Below, one piece after another: positions 1 to 6,468 of a stretch of DNA of 11,658 nucleotides. Made by a program: the position numbers and the translations under genes. The number at the start of each line of letters is the position of its first letter. Position 1 is the stretch's first letter. This DNA comes from Actinomycetota bacterium (GTDB taxonomy: Bacteria > Actinomycetota > Actinomycetes > Streptosporangiales > Streptosporangiaceae), in assembly GCA_003168295.1 (NCBI GenBank), contig PMST01000138.1, forward strand, positions 1-11,658, written 5' to 3'. The notes beneath the pieces were generated by a model. That model searched no databases. It was not told where the DNA came from and was given only the letters and a program-made list of their open reading frames with translations.

Positions 1-1050
1 GAACTGCATCGGGCCGAGGGCTCCGGCACTCGACGGGCCCTCGTTGGCGCCGTCGCCGCTCTCGATCTCGTTGATCGCCGCCAGCACGGTCCAGGACATG
101 CCGGGGCAGTACTCCTCGGCGGACTCCTGGTACAGCGTCAGGAGGCTCTTCGGTACGCCGGCCGTCGGCACGTTGGTGGCCACCGGCAGCTTGTTCACCG
201 TGACCACGGAAAACGCCACCAGGTTCCGCACCTTGCCGCTGCCGCCAATAACCGACTGGACCTTGGAGATCAGCGTGGACAGGTCCGCGCCAGGGGCATT
301 GATCAGGACGGCGACGTTCTTCACCAGCCCCAGCTGCGCCGACCGGGCCTGATCGACGATCGCGTCGACCCCGGGCACGCTCAGCGCGGTCGCCGCGCCG
401 AATGGCACCTGCACCCGGACCGCGGCCGAGACCTGATAGGTATGCCCGGCGGCCAGATGGAGCTTGCTGGCGGCTGCCTGGGTGCTGACCAGCTGGCCCT
501 TGCCCAGATCCGTCCACACGGGAACGGATGCCGCCGTCGCCGGCGGCGTCCACGACCTGAACGCTGCCGACACGCCGAGCACTCCCGAGCTCTTGCCGTT
601 GACCGTGATCTCGCCGCCGTCAACAGGGAGCACCGTACGCACGCCGGTCAGCTTGGCGATCTTGGCCAGCTGCGCGGAGGTGATACCGGTCGGCGCCGCG
701 GCGATAAGGTCGGGCACGAACTCCTCCCGCGGCGGTGCCCCGGCCGATCCGGGCGTCTTCAGGGACGCAGGGACCGAGGCAGGGAAACCCCCGGCCGGAG
801 CCGCGGCGACGCCCACGGGCGGCTGTACCGTGAAGGGAAATGGCCCCCCCGCGGGCCCGGATGTAGCGACGGCCGCACCGGCCGGAACCGCGAATCCGGC
901 CACGGCCATGGCCCCGCACGTCACGGCGACCGCCGCGAGCAGGACGGCACGCCGCCCTGCTATCTGGGCGGCGCGCGCCCTTACTATCTGAGCGGCACGC
1001 GAAGAGGGCAGAGAGATCACAATATTAAGACAATATAAGGACTCAGGCAC
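1..1050 (-). CDS. Secreted lytic transglycosylase, C-terminus cut by window edge
   Basis: This is the N-terminal 350 residues of a secreted peptidoglycan lytic transglycosylase; the reading frame is still open at the left edge. The start chosen is GTG at 1050, 9 nt after a GGAGG at 1064-1060; an in-frame TTG at 1053 is an alternative. A stop at 1077-1075 bounds the frame upstream. Residues 33-60 look like a signal peptide: an Arg-Arg pair, a hydrophobic Ala/Val/Leu stretch, then AGAA. A Pro/Ala/Gly-rich linker follows. Residues about 112-265 form an alpha/beta-looking region that I cannot assign with certainty; phrases such as GVRTVLPV and LVSTQAAASKLHLAAG recall MacB/FtsX-type extracytoplasmic domains. 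From about 301 the transglycosylase fold begins, with AINEIES (Glu330 the likely catalytic acid) and SSAGALGPMQF at the edge. The family cleaves glycan strands outside the membrane. It diverges from the mrp-like gene. Confidence 0.85.
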   Translation of the reverse strand, partial: MPESLYCLNIVISLPSSRAAQIVRARAAQIAGRRAVLLAAVAVTCGAMAVAGFAVPAGAAVATSGPAGGPFPFTVQPPVGVAAAPAGGFPASVPASLKTPGSAGAPPREEFVPDLIAAAPTGITSAQLAKIAKLTGVRTVLPVDGGEITVNGKSSGVLGVSAAFRSWTPPATAASVPVWTDLGKGQLVSTQAAASKLHLAAGHTYQVSAAVRVQVPFGAATALSVPGVDAIVDQARSAQLGLVKNVAVLINAPGADLSTLISKVQSVIGGSGKVRNLVAFSVVTVNKLPVATNVPTAGVPKSLLTLYQESAEEYCPGMSWTVLAAINEIESGDGANEGPSSAGALGPMQF

Positions 1051-1059
1051 CAACAGAAA

Positions 1060-1064
1060 CCTCC
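1060..1064 (-). promoter_or_regulatory. Ribosome binding site of the transglycosylase gene
   Basis: GGAGG on the minus strand lies 9 nt before GTG 1050 and 6 nt before TTG 1053. It decides the start: the next in-frame candidate, GTG at 1020, has only AT-rich sequence before it and no Shine-Dalgarno match. Confidence 0.75.
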
Positions 1065-1087
1065 GCTCGATTTCTTAAACAGACCTT

Positions 1088-1109
1088 AAGCCTTCTATAA
1101 AGAAGGCTT
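1088..1109. promoter_or_regulatory. Perfect inverted repeat in the divergent transglycosylase/mrp spacer
   Basis: Two 8-nt arms, AAGCCTTC at 1088-1095 and GAAGGCTT at 1102-1109, are perfect inverted repeats around the 6-nt loop TATAAA. The element sits in the AT-richest stretch of the window, between divergent starts at 1050 and 1137. On the plus strand TATAAA resembles a -10 box, with TTCTTA at 1072-1077 as a weak -35 at 18-nt spacing. On the minus strand TATAGA at 1099-1094 resembles a -10. A smaller inverted repeat (CTTAA at 1074-1078, TTAAG at 1086-1090) abuts it. It could be an operator overlapping the promoter(s) or a 5' leader hairpin. No T-tract follows, so an intrinsic terminator is unlikely. 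The symmetry is observed; the role is inferred. Confidence 0.55.
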
Positions 1110-1136
1110 CAGCCCGGCCCACACCATGGAGCGCGC

Positions 1137-1955
1137 ATGCCGGACAGCTCGCGACAGGTACCGGTCATCGCGGTCGCGAGCGGAAAGGGCGGGGTCGGAA
1201 AGACGACCGTCGCGGTGAATCTCGCCCTGGCCCTGACCGCGCAAGGGCGGCGGGCCGGCCTGATCGACGCCGACCTCTACGGCCCCGATGTACCTCGCAT
1301 GATGGGCCTGCGACGGCGCGCCGAGACGTCGAGCGTCACGCTGTTCGCTCGCCCGGGTGCCCCGGATTCCCGGCTGCAGGCCGTCACCCAGCACGGGGTT
1401 CAGCTCGCTTCGGCGGCGTTCCTGCTCGGTGAGAACCAGGCCCTGGCCGTCCAGGGCGGCCTCGCGCAGCTGATGGTCCGCCGGCTGCTCCTCGACTCGG
1501 ACTGGCACGACCTGGACTACCTGGTGATGGATCTTCCGCCGGGCACGGCCGACATCCAGCAGTACGTCTTCGCCCTGTCCGGCCGCCCGATGTGCGTGCT
1601 CGTGGTCGTCACCCCGCAGGTCATCGCCCATCAGGATGCACGCAGGCTGATCGCGCACCTGCGTCAGCGCGGCGGCCGCCGGGGAGCGGGGGCCATCGAC
1701 GTCGCCGGGGTGGAGAACATGAGCGGGCAGGTCTGCCCGAGCTGCGGTCAGACCACTGCGCTGTTTCCCTCGGCGCCGCCGGCGGAGAGCATCTGGGAGC
1801 TCATCGACAAGCTAGCCGCCGTTCCGTTCAGTCATCGGGCCGCGTGCGACGCGGACGAAGGGCGGCCCGTCATGGTCACCGGTGCCGTCCCCGAGCAGGT
1901 GGCCGCCTACCAGCTCATCGCCGAGCAGATCAGCCAGCGACTGAGCAGCATGTGA
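1137..1955 (+). CDS. Mrp/NBP35-type P-loop ATPase, probable Fe-S cluster carrier
   Basis: This 272-residue cytoplasmic P-loop ATPase belongs to the Mrp/NBP35 (ApbC) branch of the MinD/ParA superfamily, whose members carry and deliver Fe-S clusters. The deviant Walker A motif GKGGVGKTT is at residues 16-24, DADLYGPD at 44-51 and the Walker B region MDLPPGTAD at 131-139. The family signature ENMSG is followed by CPSCG at 200-204, whose Cys200 and Cys203 are the expected cluster ligands at a dimer interface. The N-terminal MIP18/DUF59 domain found in many bacterial Mrp proteins is absent; the protein begins directly with the P-loop strand. The ATG at 1137 has GGAG at 1128-1131, 5 nt upstream. 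It converges on the HTH_42 gene with a 4-nt gap. Its client proteins cannot be inferred; no obvious Fe-S enzyme is adjacent. Confidence 0.9.
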   Translation: MPDSSRQVPVIAVASGKGGVGKTTVAVNLALALTAQGRRAGLIDADLYGPDVPRMMGLRRRAETSSVTLFARPGAPDSRLQAVTQHGVQLASAAFLLGENQALAVQGGLAQLMVRRLLLDSDWHDLDYLVMDLPPGTADIQQYVFALSGRPMCVLVVVTPQVIAHQDARRLIAHLRQRGGRRGAGAIDVAGVENMSGQVCPSCGQTTALFPSAPPAESIWELIDKLAAVPFSHRAACDADEGRPVMVTGAVPEQVAAYQLIAEQISQRLSSM

Positions 1956-1959
1956 CGCG

Positions 1960-3129
1960 CTAGGCCGCCGGAGTGAATGCCGCCGGAGTGAAACGGATGT
2001 CGCAGGGTCCTTCGGGCGAGCAGAACGCGAGCACGCGTTCAGCCTCGCGCACCAGCGCGTCGCGCTCCCGCATCGGACCGAACAACCCGATGGTCAGTGT
2101 GGTCATTTCCCGTCTCCTGGCTAGCCGCCACATGCCGTTGACAAACCCGTCGATAATCACCGACCCGGGGAAGCCGCCGTTGATGGTGTAGAGCCGCTTG
2201 GTGTTCTCTGCGCTGATGACACGGGACCGGTCGGCGTGCGAGAGCACGAGGTTGTCGAACTCGGCGACCAGACGGACCGGGGCGGGTACATCGCCGCCAG
2301 GTCGGGGGGCCGAGGGCTGGTCGAACAGCTCAGTCCCGCGTTCGTCCCGGAAGGTGACCAAGGAGGGCCTGAGCTGCTCCATGACCGCCTTCAGCCCGGT
2401 CAGCCCGGACCAGGCGGCCACGTCGCGGACGGTCGCCGGGCCGAACGCGCCCAGGTACCGCATCACCAGATCCGCGAGGCCGAGAGCGGGCGCCGGGGAC
2501 CCTTCCCGTGCGGCTTGGGACGGCTGGCCAAGCCAGTGTTCCGCCGAAGTGTGCCGGGAGCGCCCGGACCGGCCCCAGACGGCCCGCGGCGGTACCTGCA
2601 CGAGCGGCACGAACGCGCGCACACCCTGGGCCAGGGCGGCAGGCGGATGGTCCGGCCAGCGCCCGGCCAGGGCCTGGCCGAGCTGGCTGAACGTCATCGG
2701 CTCCGCTTCCACCAAGGTCCGGCCGGCCGTGGCCAGCGCCCCGGCGTCCACGCCCGTCAGCTGCCTGCCGAAGGCGCCGCGCAGACCGCGTTCCATCACC
2801 GGCTGGAGCAGACGACGCAGCGGCAGGCAGTCACGGGCCGAGACTAGGTGGATGGTGCCGCGCATCAGCGCGATCCGGACCACGGCCCGGCCGGTGATAA
2901 GCGAGGCCAGGTCGTCGGGACGGAACCCGTCAAGTCGGGACAGCAGCCCGTAGTAAGGCGGGAACGGCGCCTGGGCCTGCAGCCCGACAAGGTGCTCGAT
3001 CGTCTGCGCCACCATCGCGGCGCGCGCGCCGCTTGGGCCGGCTGCGGGCAGGGCCGGGCGGTCGAGCAGCCGTTGCCGGCTGAGCAGGGCGCGGTTGATC
3101 GCGCGCAGGCTGAGGACCTCAGCCGGCAT
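1960..3129 (-). CDS. Winged-helix HTH_42 protein, AlkZ-like DNA glycosylase candidate
   Basis: This 389-residue protein matches the HTH_42 (winged helix DNA-binding, formerly DUF1006) family that includes Streptomyces AlkZ and E. coli YcaQ/AlkX, monofunctional glycosylases that release alkylated or crosslinked bases. Family marks visible here are the N-terminal LRAINRALLSRQ, VGLQAQAPFPPY containing a Q51-x-Q53 motif like the catalytic QxQ of AlkZ, MRGTIHLV at 89-96, and a C-terminal VIIDGFVNGMWRL around 324-336. ATG 3129 is the only usable start before a stop at 3141-3139. No clear Shine-Dalgarno precedes it, so translation may depend on the DUF2079 gene 49 nt upstream. The last residues are a duplicated FTPAA. 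Family members can reside in natural-product clusters as self-resistance genes, but no such cluster is visible. Glycosylase activity is inferred from the motif, not shown. Confidence 0.8.
   Translation of the reverse strand: MPAEVLSLRAINRALLSRQRLLDRPALPAAGPSGARAAMVAQTIEHLVGLQAQAPFPPYYGLLSRLDGFRPDDLASLITGRAVVRIALMRGTIHLVSARDCLPLRRLLQPVMERGLRGAFGRQLTGVDAGALATAGRTLVEAEPMTFSQLGQALAGRWPDHPPAALAQGVRAFVPLVQVPPRAVWGRSGRSRHTSAEHWLGQPSQAAREGSPAPALGLADLVMRYLGAFGPATVRDVAAWSGLTGLKAVMEQLRPSLVTFRDERGTELFDQPSAPRPGGDVPAPVRLVAEFDNLVLSHADRSRVISAENTKRLYTINGGFPGSVIIDGFVNGMWRLARRREMTTLTIGLFGPMRERDALVREAERVLAFCSPEGPCDIRFTPAAFTPAA
1964..1992. repeat. 15-bp tandem duplication at the 3' end of the HTH_42 gene
   Basis: GCCGCCGGAGTGAA occurs at 1964-1977 and again at 1979-1992, a period of 15 bp. 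On the minus strand it encodes FTPAA twice immediately before the TAG stop. It is in frame and therefore harmless to the reading frame. It is probably a slippage duplication. Confidence 0.8.
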
Positions 3130-3178
3130 GACCAGGACTCAGCATCGGGGGTTGACCTGTCATCATCTCACTGGCACT

Positions 3179-4819
3179 TCAGTAACAGATGTTGGTGTGC
3201 AGGCGGGCCGCGGGCAGCGGATGGGCAAGGGCCTGCGCGGTGCGCCGGTCGGCCGGGCGGTGCAGCACTTCGTAGCCGTCGTCGGCGAACACCAGCGTGT
3301 ACCCATGGGCCTGCAGGTACGTCAGTTCTGCGGCCTGCTGGCGTGGACTGCAGAACGGGAAGTCCAGCCCGAGGGTGTCCCCTACTACCCACGGCGCCCA
3401 CCTGGGCGTGCCGTCGAGCAGCAGCACCGTGTCACCACCGGACAGGCGCGGCCCGATGTTGTTGGAGGCCTCGACCTCCACCCCCGCGGGCACGTGCGCG
3501 ATGGCCGCCGCGGCCGCCCGCATCCGCGAGTTGACCCCGTAGAAGGCTGGGTGCAGCAGCGACCCGAACGGGGAGGACGGCACGTACACCAGCGCGCCGA
3601 TGCAGATCGCCGCCGCCCATAGGGTGGCCGGCCGTGCTAGCCAACCGGGACGTCCCTCCCGGGACAGGACACTCGGCCAGTGCCGCTGGAGTCGGGCGGC
3701 ACCGTCGACGGCGGCGCAGCACAGCATCATCACGACGAACGCGTCGTACTGGAACTTCGCCTGCCACCACAGCGGATACCCGGACGCGAGCATCCGCTCG
3801 GCCAGCAGGGGCAGCACCGCGATGACCATCGGCGAGGCCAGGGGCAGGAAGCCGAACGTCGCGAGCAGCCCGATCATGGTCCGCGCCTTCACCCACGGGG
3901 TGACGAACACGCGCAGCGCGTGCAGCGGATGGATGATCACATTGGCCACGGCACTGCCGAGCGTGGGCCCGAACTGGCCGTAGGCCCAGTAGAAGGTGGC
4001 CGACCCGCCGAACGCCGGGATCAGCAGGTGCGTAGCCACCCAGGTGTCCGCCAGACCGCCCACCACGAAGGCCAGGCCCGTCCAGACATCGGCTCGCCGT
4101 CGCGTCAGCATCAGGTAGCAGCCGAATCCCGCGACGAGCAGGCCCATGTCCTCCTTGACCAGCAGCATCGCCGCCGCGGCGAGCACGCCGTGCCAGCGCC
4201 GGCCGGCGTCGAACCGCTCGACCATCACCGCGGTCAGCACCGGGACGAACGCGACCTCGTGAAAGTCGAAGACGACCGCCGACATGACCGGCAGCGACAA
4301 GGCGTAGGCGACGCACACGAAGTACGCGGACGCCTGGCCGAGCTGGCGCCGGGTATAAGCCCACAGCGGGGGGATGGCCAGCGCGAACAGCACGCCTTGC
4401 GCCACCAGCAGCGTGGCGGGACTGTCGTGCAGCCAGTACAGCGGGGCGAGCACAGCCAGGATCGGCGACCAGTGGTCGGCCAGCAGCAGGAAATGAGCGC
4501 CCTGGCCATCGGACACGCCCCGCGCGATCGAGACCGGAGCCCCCAGGTGCGCGTAGCCGCGGATGCCTTGATCGAAGATGACCAGGTCGAACGTGCTGGC
4601 GAGGAAACGCCGGAGCAGGATCAGCGAATCCAGGCAGTACACGAAGGCGGCCGCGACGGTGAGCGCGGCCACCTTGACGCCGGCGTGGGCCCACGCACCG
4701 CGCAGAGCCCGCGGGCCAGTGAACCGCCGGGCACCGCCGGCCGTCCCGTCAGCCTCGCCGAGGGGCTTCGGGTCAGTCGCCGCGCGGGCAGGCCCGGAAC
4801 CGGCCGCCTGACTGCTCAC
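3179..4819 (-). CDS. DUF2079 multi-pass membrane protein
   Basis: This 546-residue integral membrane protein (571 if the upstream ATG at 4894 is used) belongs to the DUF2079 family, found in archaea, cyanobacteria and actinobacteria and thought to relate to membrane glycosyltransferases; its function is unknown. Typical family motifs are FDLVIFDQGI at about 77-86, ADHWSPIL at 114-121, FDFHEVAF at 184-191 and LLVKEDMG at 219-226, set between hydrophobic helices; the first membrane segment is at about 48-68. The C-terminal third is predicted to be soluble and extracytoplasmic (FADDGYEVLHRP near the end). GTG 4819 is preferred because TACCCT lies exactly 7 nt upstream, as in leaderless genes, and because the added N-terminus from ATG 4894 lacks a Shine-Dalgarno and overlaps the divergent gene's alternative start. 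It is probably cotranscribed with the downstream HTH_42 gene. Confidence 0.85.
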   Translation of the reverse strand: MSSQAAGSGPARAATDPKPLGEADGTAGGARRFTGPRALRGAWAHAGVKVAALTVAAAFVYCLDSLILLRRFLASTFDLVIFDQGIRGYAHLGAPVSIARGVSDGQGAHFLLLADHWSPILAVLAPLYWLHDSPATLLVAQGVLFALAIPPLWAYTRRQLGQASAYFVCVAYALSLPVMSAVVFDFHEVAFVPVLTAVMVERFDAGRRWHGVLAAAAMLLVKEDMGLLVAGFGCYLMLTRRRADVWTGLAFVVGGLADTWVATHLLIPAFGGSATFYWAYGQFGPTLGSAVANVIIHPLHALRVFVTPWVKARTMIGLLATFGFLPLASPMVIAVLPLLAERMLASGYPLWWQAKFQYDAFVVMMLCCAAVDGAARLQRHWPSVLSREGRPGWLARPATLWAAAICIGALVYVPSSPFGSLLHPAFYGVNSRMRAAAAAIAHVPAGVEVEASNNIGPRLSGGDTVLLLDGTPRWAPWVVGDTLGLDFPFCSPRQQAAELTYLQAHGYTLVFADDGYEVLHRPADRRTAQALAHPLPAARLHTNICY

Positions 4820-4826
4820 CGCTGGA

Positions 4827-4832
4827 AGGGTA
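4827..4832 (-). promoter_or_regulatory. Candidate -10 box for a leaderless DUF2079 transcript
   Basis: TACCCT on the minus strand is followed by exactly 7 nt and then GTG 4819, the spacing expected if transcription begins at the start codon. No convincing -35 hexamer is visible, so this is a weak call resting on spacing alone. Confidence 0.35.
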
Positions 4833-4907
4833 GCAGTCGGGGCATGTCCGAAAGGGAAGCAGAGGCGCCTCGTTGACCGAATGCGTGGCAGCATGGGTGC
4901 GGAAGGC

Positions 4908-4913
4908 TACTCT
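4908..4913 (+). promoter_or_regulatory. Candidate -10 box for a leaderless tetR transcript
   Basis: TACTCT ends 6 nt before ATG 4920, compatible with transcription starting at the A of the start codon. A TTGACC at 4873-4878 is too far upstream (29 nt) to be its -35. GGAAGG at 4901-4906 is 13 nt from the ATG, long for a Shine-Dalgarno, so both a leadered and a leaderless reading remain possible. Confidence 0.35.
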
Positions 4914-4919
4914 CTTGCT

Positions 4920-5630
4920 ATGAGCCAGGAGGCAAGCCCCGGCCCCGCCAATGCCGCGTCACGCGGGTCCGGGCGGCCACCGAGGAAACAACCAGCCAGA
5001 CCATCACTGGGCGGGGGTACCCCCGCCCAGGACCGTGAGCTGCGAGCCCAGGGCCGCGAGACCGTTCGCAGGCTGCTCGATGCGGGCATGATCGAATTCG
5101 AGGATCGCGGTTTCCACGGCGTGCGCGTCGACGACGTGGTGCGCCGGGCCGGCATCTCCCACGGCACGTTCTACCTGTACTTCTCCAACAAGGAAGACCT
5201 CTTCAAGGCGCTGTTGAAGGACGCGCTGCACGACATGGAGATCGTGGCCGGCGATTTCCCGGTCGTCACCAGCGACGACACCGGGCTCAAGGTGCTACGC
5301 CAGTGGGTGCGCAAGTTCTTCCGCGCCTATGCCGCGCACGCCACTGTGATCCGCATCCTCAGCCAGGCCGACCTGGTGCCCGAGGAGGTCTTCGGTGACG
5401 GCTTGCGGCTGTTCTTCAGCATCGCGGAGGCCATGACGACCGGCATGACGGCCGCGGCCCAGGCCGCCGGAAAGCACCAGGAGCACGCCGAACTGACCGC
5501 GGTGGCCTGCCTGATGATGCTCGAGCGGGTCAACTACCTGATCAGCGCCGAGGTCCGGCTGCCCGAAGACGAGATGGCCGACCGTATCGCCGACATCATG
5601 TACGCCGCGTTCGGCCTCAACCTCCCGTGA
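4920..5630 (+). CDS. TetR/AcrR family transcriptional regulator
   Basis: This 236-residue DNA-binding regulator has a TetR_N domain at about 45-98: helix 1 RETVRRLLDAGMIEF, then VDDVVRRAGISHGTFYLYF, the helix-turn-helix with its recognition helix, and the family ending FSNKEDLFKAL. The C-terminal region is a helical ligand-binding/dimerisation domain with no recognisable ligand specificity. In-frame ATGs at 4881 and 4893 would lengthen it to 249 or 245 residues, but 4920 fits a leaderless start and avoids overlap with the divergent DUF2079 region. The first 44 residues are Pro/Gly/Arg-rich and disordered-looking, and the DNA encoding residues 30-37 is a perfect palindrome. The SDR gene follows after 16 nt, suggesting cotranscription and perhaps control of that enzyme; the divergent DUF2079 gene is the other obvious target. 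Confidence 0.9.
   Translation: MSQEASPGPANAASRGSGRPPRKQPARPSLGGGTPAQDRELRAQGRETVRRLLDAGMIEFEDRGFHGVRVDDVVRRAGISHGTFYLYFSNKEDLFKALLKDALHDMEIVAGDFPVVTSDDTGLKVLRQWVRKFFRAYAAHATVIRILSQADLVPEEVFGDGLRLFFSIAEAMTTGMTAAAQAAGKHQEHAELTAVACLMMLERVNYLISAEVRLPEDEMADRIADIMYAAFGLNLP
5007..5030. repeat. 24-bp perfect palindrome inside the tetR coding region
   Basis: The 12-nt arm CTGGGCGGGGGT at 5007-5018 is followed directly by its exact reverse complement at 5019-5030, centred on GTAC. The flanking bases (A 5006, G 5031) do not extend the symmetry. It lies in the codons for the SLGGGTPAQ linker ahead of the TetR helix-turn-helix and could extrude as a very stable GC hairpin in DNA or mRNA. I recall GTAC-centred GC-rich palindromes as frequent in actinobacterial genomes, so it may be a dispersed REP-like unit tolerated in a disordered linker, or an autoregulatory site. 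No second copy is present in the window. Confidence 0.85.
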
Positions 5631-5646
5631 TCATGATGGCTCCCTT

Positions 5647-6468
5647 ATGAGCGCGGAGCGGCGTGTGGCGGTTGTGACGGGGGCGGCGCGCGGGATCGGG
5701 CAGGCGATCGCGCTGCGGCTGGCAGAGACCGGGCACGCGCTGGCGCTGGGTGATGTGCGCTCCACGGGCGAAACGGTGGCCGCGATCAGGGAAGCGCACG
5801 AGGACACGGGCGCCCACAGCGACGCGGGCGCGGGAGCCAACGGCGGCACGGGGGTGGAGGCCACTGGCGGCGCGGGCGGGGAGGCGCTCGCCGTTGGCTG
5901 CGACCTCGGGTTGCCCGAGGGGGTGGAGCTGCTCGTCCGCGAGGTCATCGCCCGCTTCGGGCGCTGCGACGTGCTGGTCAACTGCGCGGGGCTGATGCTG
6001 TTCCGGCCGTTCGGCGAGCTGGACCTGGAGACATGGCGGCGGGTTCAGGCGGTCAACGTCGAGGCGGCCTTCCAGCTGTGCGCTGCCTTCGTGCCCGGCA
6101 TGGTCGAGCGCGGCTTCGGGCGCATTATCAACGTGGCCTCCAACACGGTATGGAAGCCGCCCGGCGCGGGGTTCACCGCCTACATCGCCAGCAAGGGCGC
6201 TATCGTCGGCTTCACCCGCGCCATGGCGGTCGAGCTGGGCCCCACCGGTATAACCGTCAACGCGATCGCTCCCGGCCTGACCAGAAGCCCGGGCGCCGAA
6301 GAGGGAAACACCGCCGAGCACTTCGAGGACGTACGGCGCGCCCAGCCGGTCAGGCGGAGCGTGCTGCCTGCCGACATGGCCGGCGCGGTCGCGTTCCTGG
6401 CCTCGGACGACGCCGCCATGATCACCGGCCAGACGATCCGGATTGACGGCGGCCTGGTGACGCTTTAG
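5647..6468 (+). CDS. Short-chain dehydrogenase/reductase (classical SDR)
   Basis: This 273-residue NAD(P)-dependent oxidoreductase has the classical SDR fold. The nucleotide-binding TGAARGIG is at 11-18, NCAG (usually NNAG) at 112-115, and the catalytic tetrad is Asn137, Ser165, Tyr179 and Lys183 (YIASK). Asp36 at the end of strand 2 favours NAD(H) over NADP(H). The C-terminal MITGQTIRIDGG is the usual family ending. Residues about 52-78 are an unusual Gly/Ala/Thr-rich insertion absent from standard 250-residue members. The substrate cannot be read from the sequence; resemblance to FabG or glucose-dehydrogenase types is only general. No clear Shine-Dalgarno precedes ATG 5647, which lies 16 nt after the tetR stop, so coupling to tetR translation is likely. 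Its 3' end overlaps the convergent folP-like gene by 47 nt. Confidence 0.9.
   Translation: MSAERRVAVVTGAARGIGQAIALRLAETGHALALGDVRSTGETVAAIREAHEDTGAHSDAGAGANGGTGVEATGGAGGEALAVGCDLGLPEGVELLVREVIARFGRCDVLVNCAGLMLFRPFGELDLETWRRVQAVNVEAAFQLCAAFVPGMVERGFGRIINVASNTVWKPPGAGFTAYIASKGAIVGFTRAMAVELGPTGITVNAIAPGLTRSPGAEEGNTAEHFEDVRRAQPVRRSVLPADMAGAVAFLASDDAAMITGQTIRIDGGLVTL

Noticed and set aside
442..1038. Plus-strand open frames over the transglycosylase N-terminus
   Set aside because: Their composition is Arg/Gly-rich or motif-free, while the minus frame shows a ribosome binding site, signal peptide and transglycosylase motifs and continues off the window.
1088..1109. Intrinsic terminator
   Set aside because: The hairpin lies between divergent gene starts, not after a stop codon, and no T-tract follows on either strand.
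1051..1136. A c-di-AMP (ydaO-type) riboswitch upstream of the cell-wall hydrolase
   Set aside because: Such riboswitches precede some actinobacterial hydrolases, but the leader here is at most about 80 nt, AT-rich, and lacks the conserved GC-rich junction motifs.
3680..4876. Long plus-strand open frame (398 codons) opposite the DUF2079 gene
   Set aside because: Arg/Gln/Glu/Gly-rich composition with no family motif; it is the antisense of a well-supported membrane protein and a common artefact of very GC-rich codon usage.
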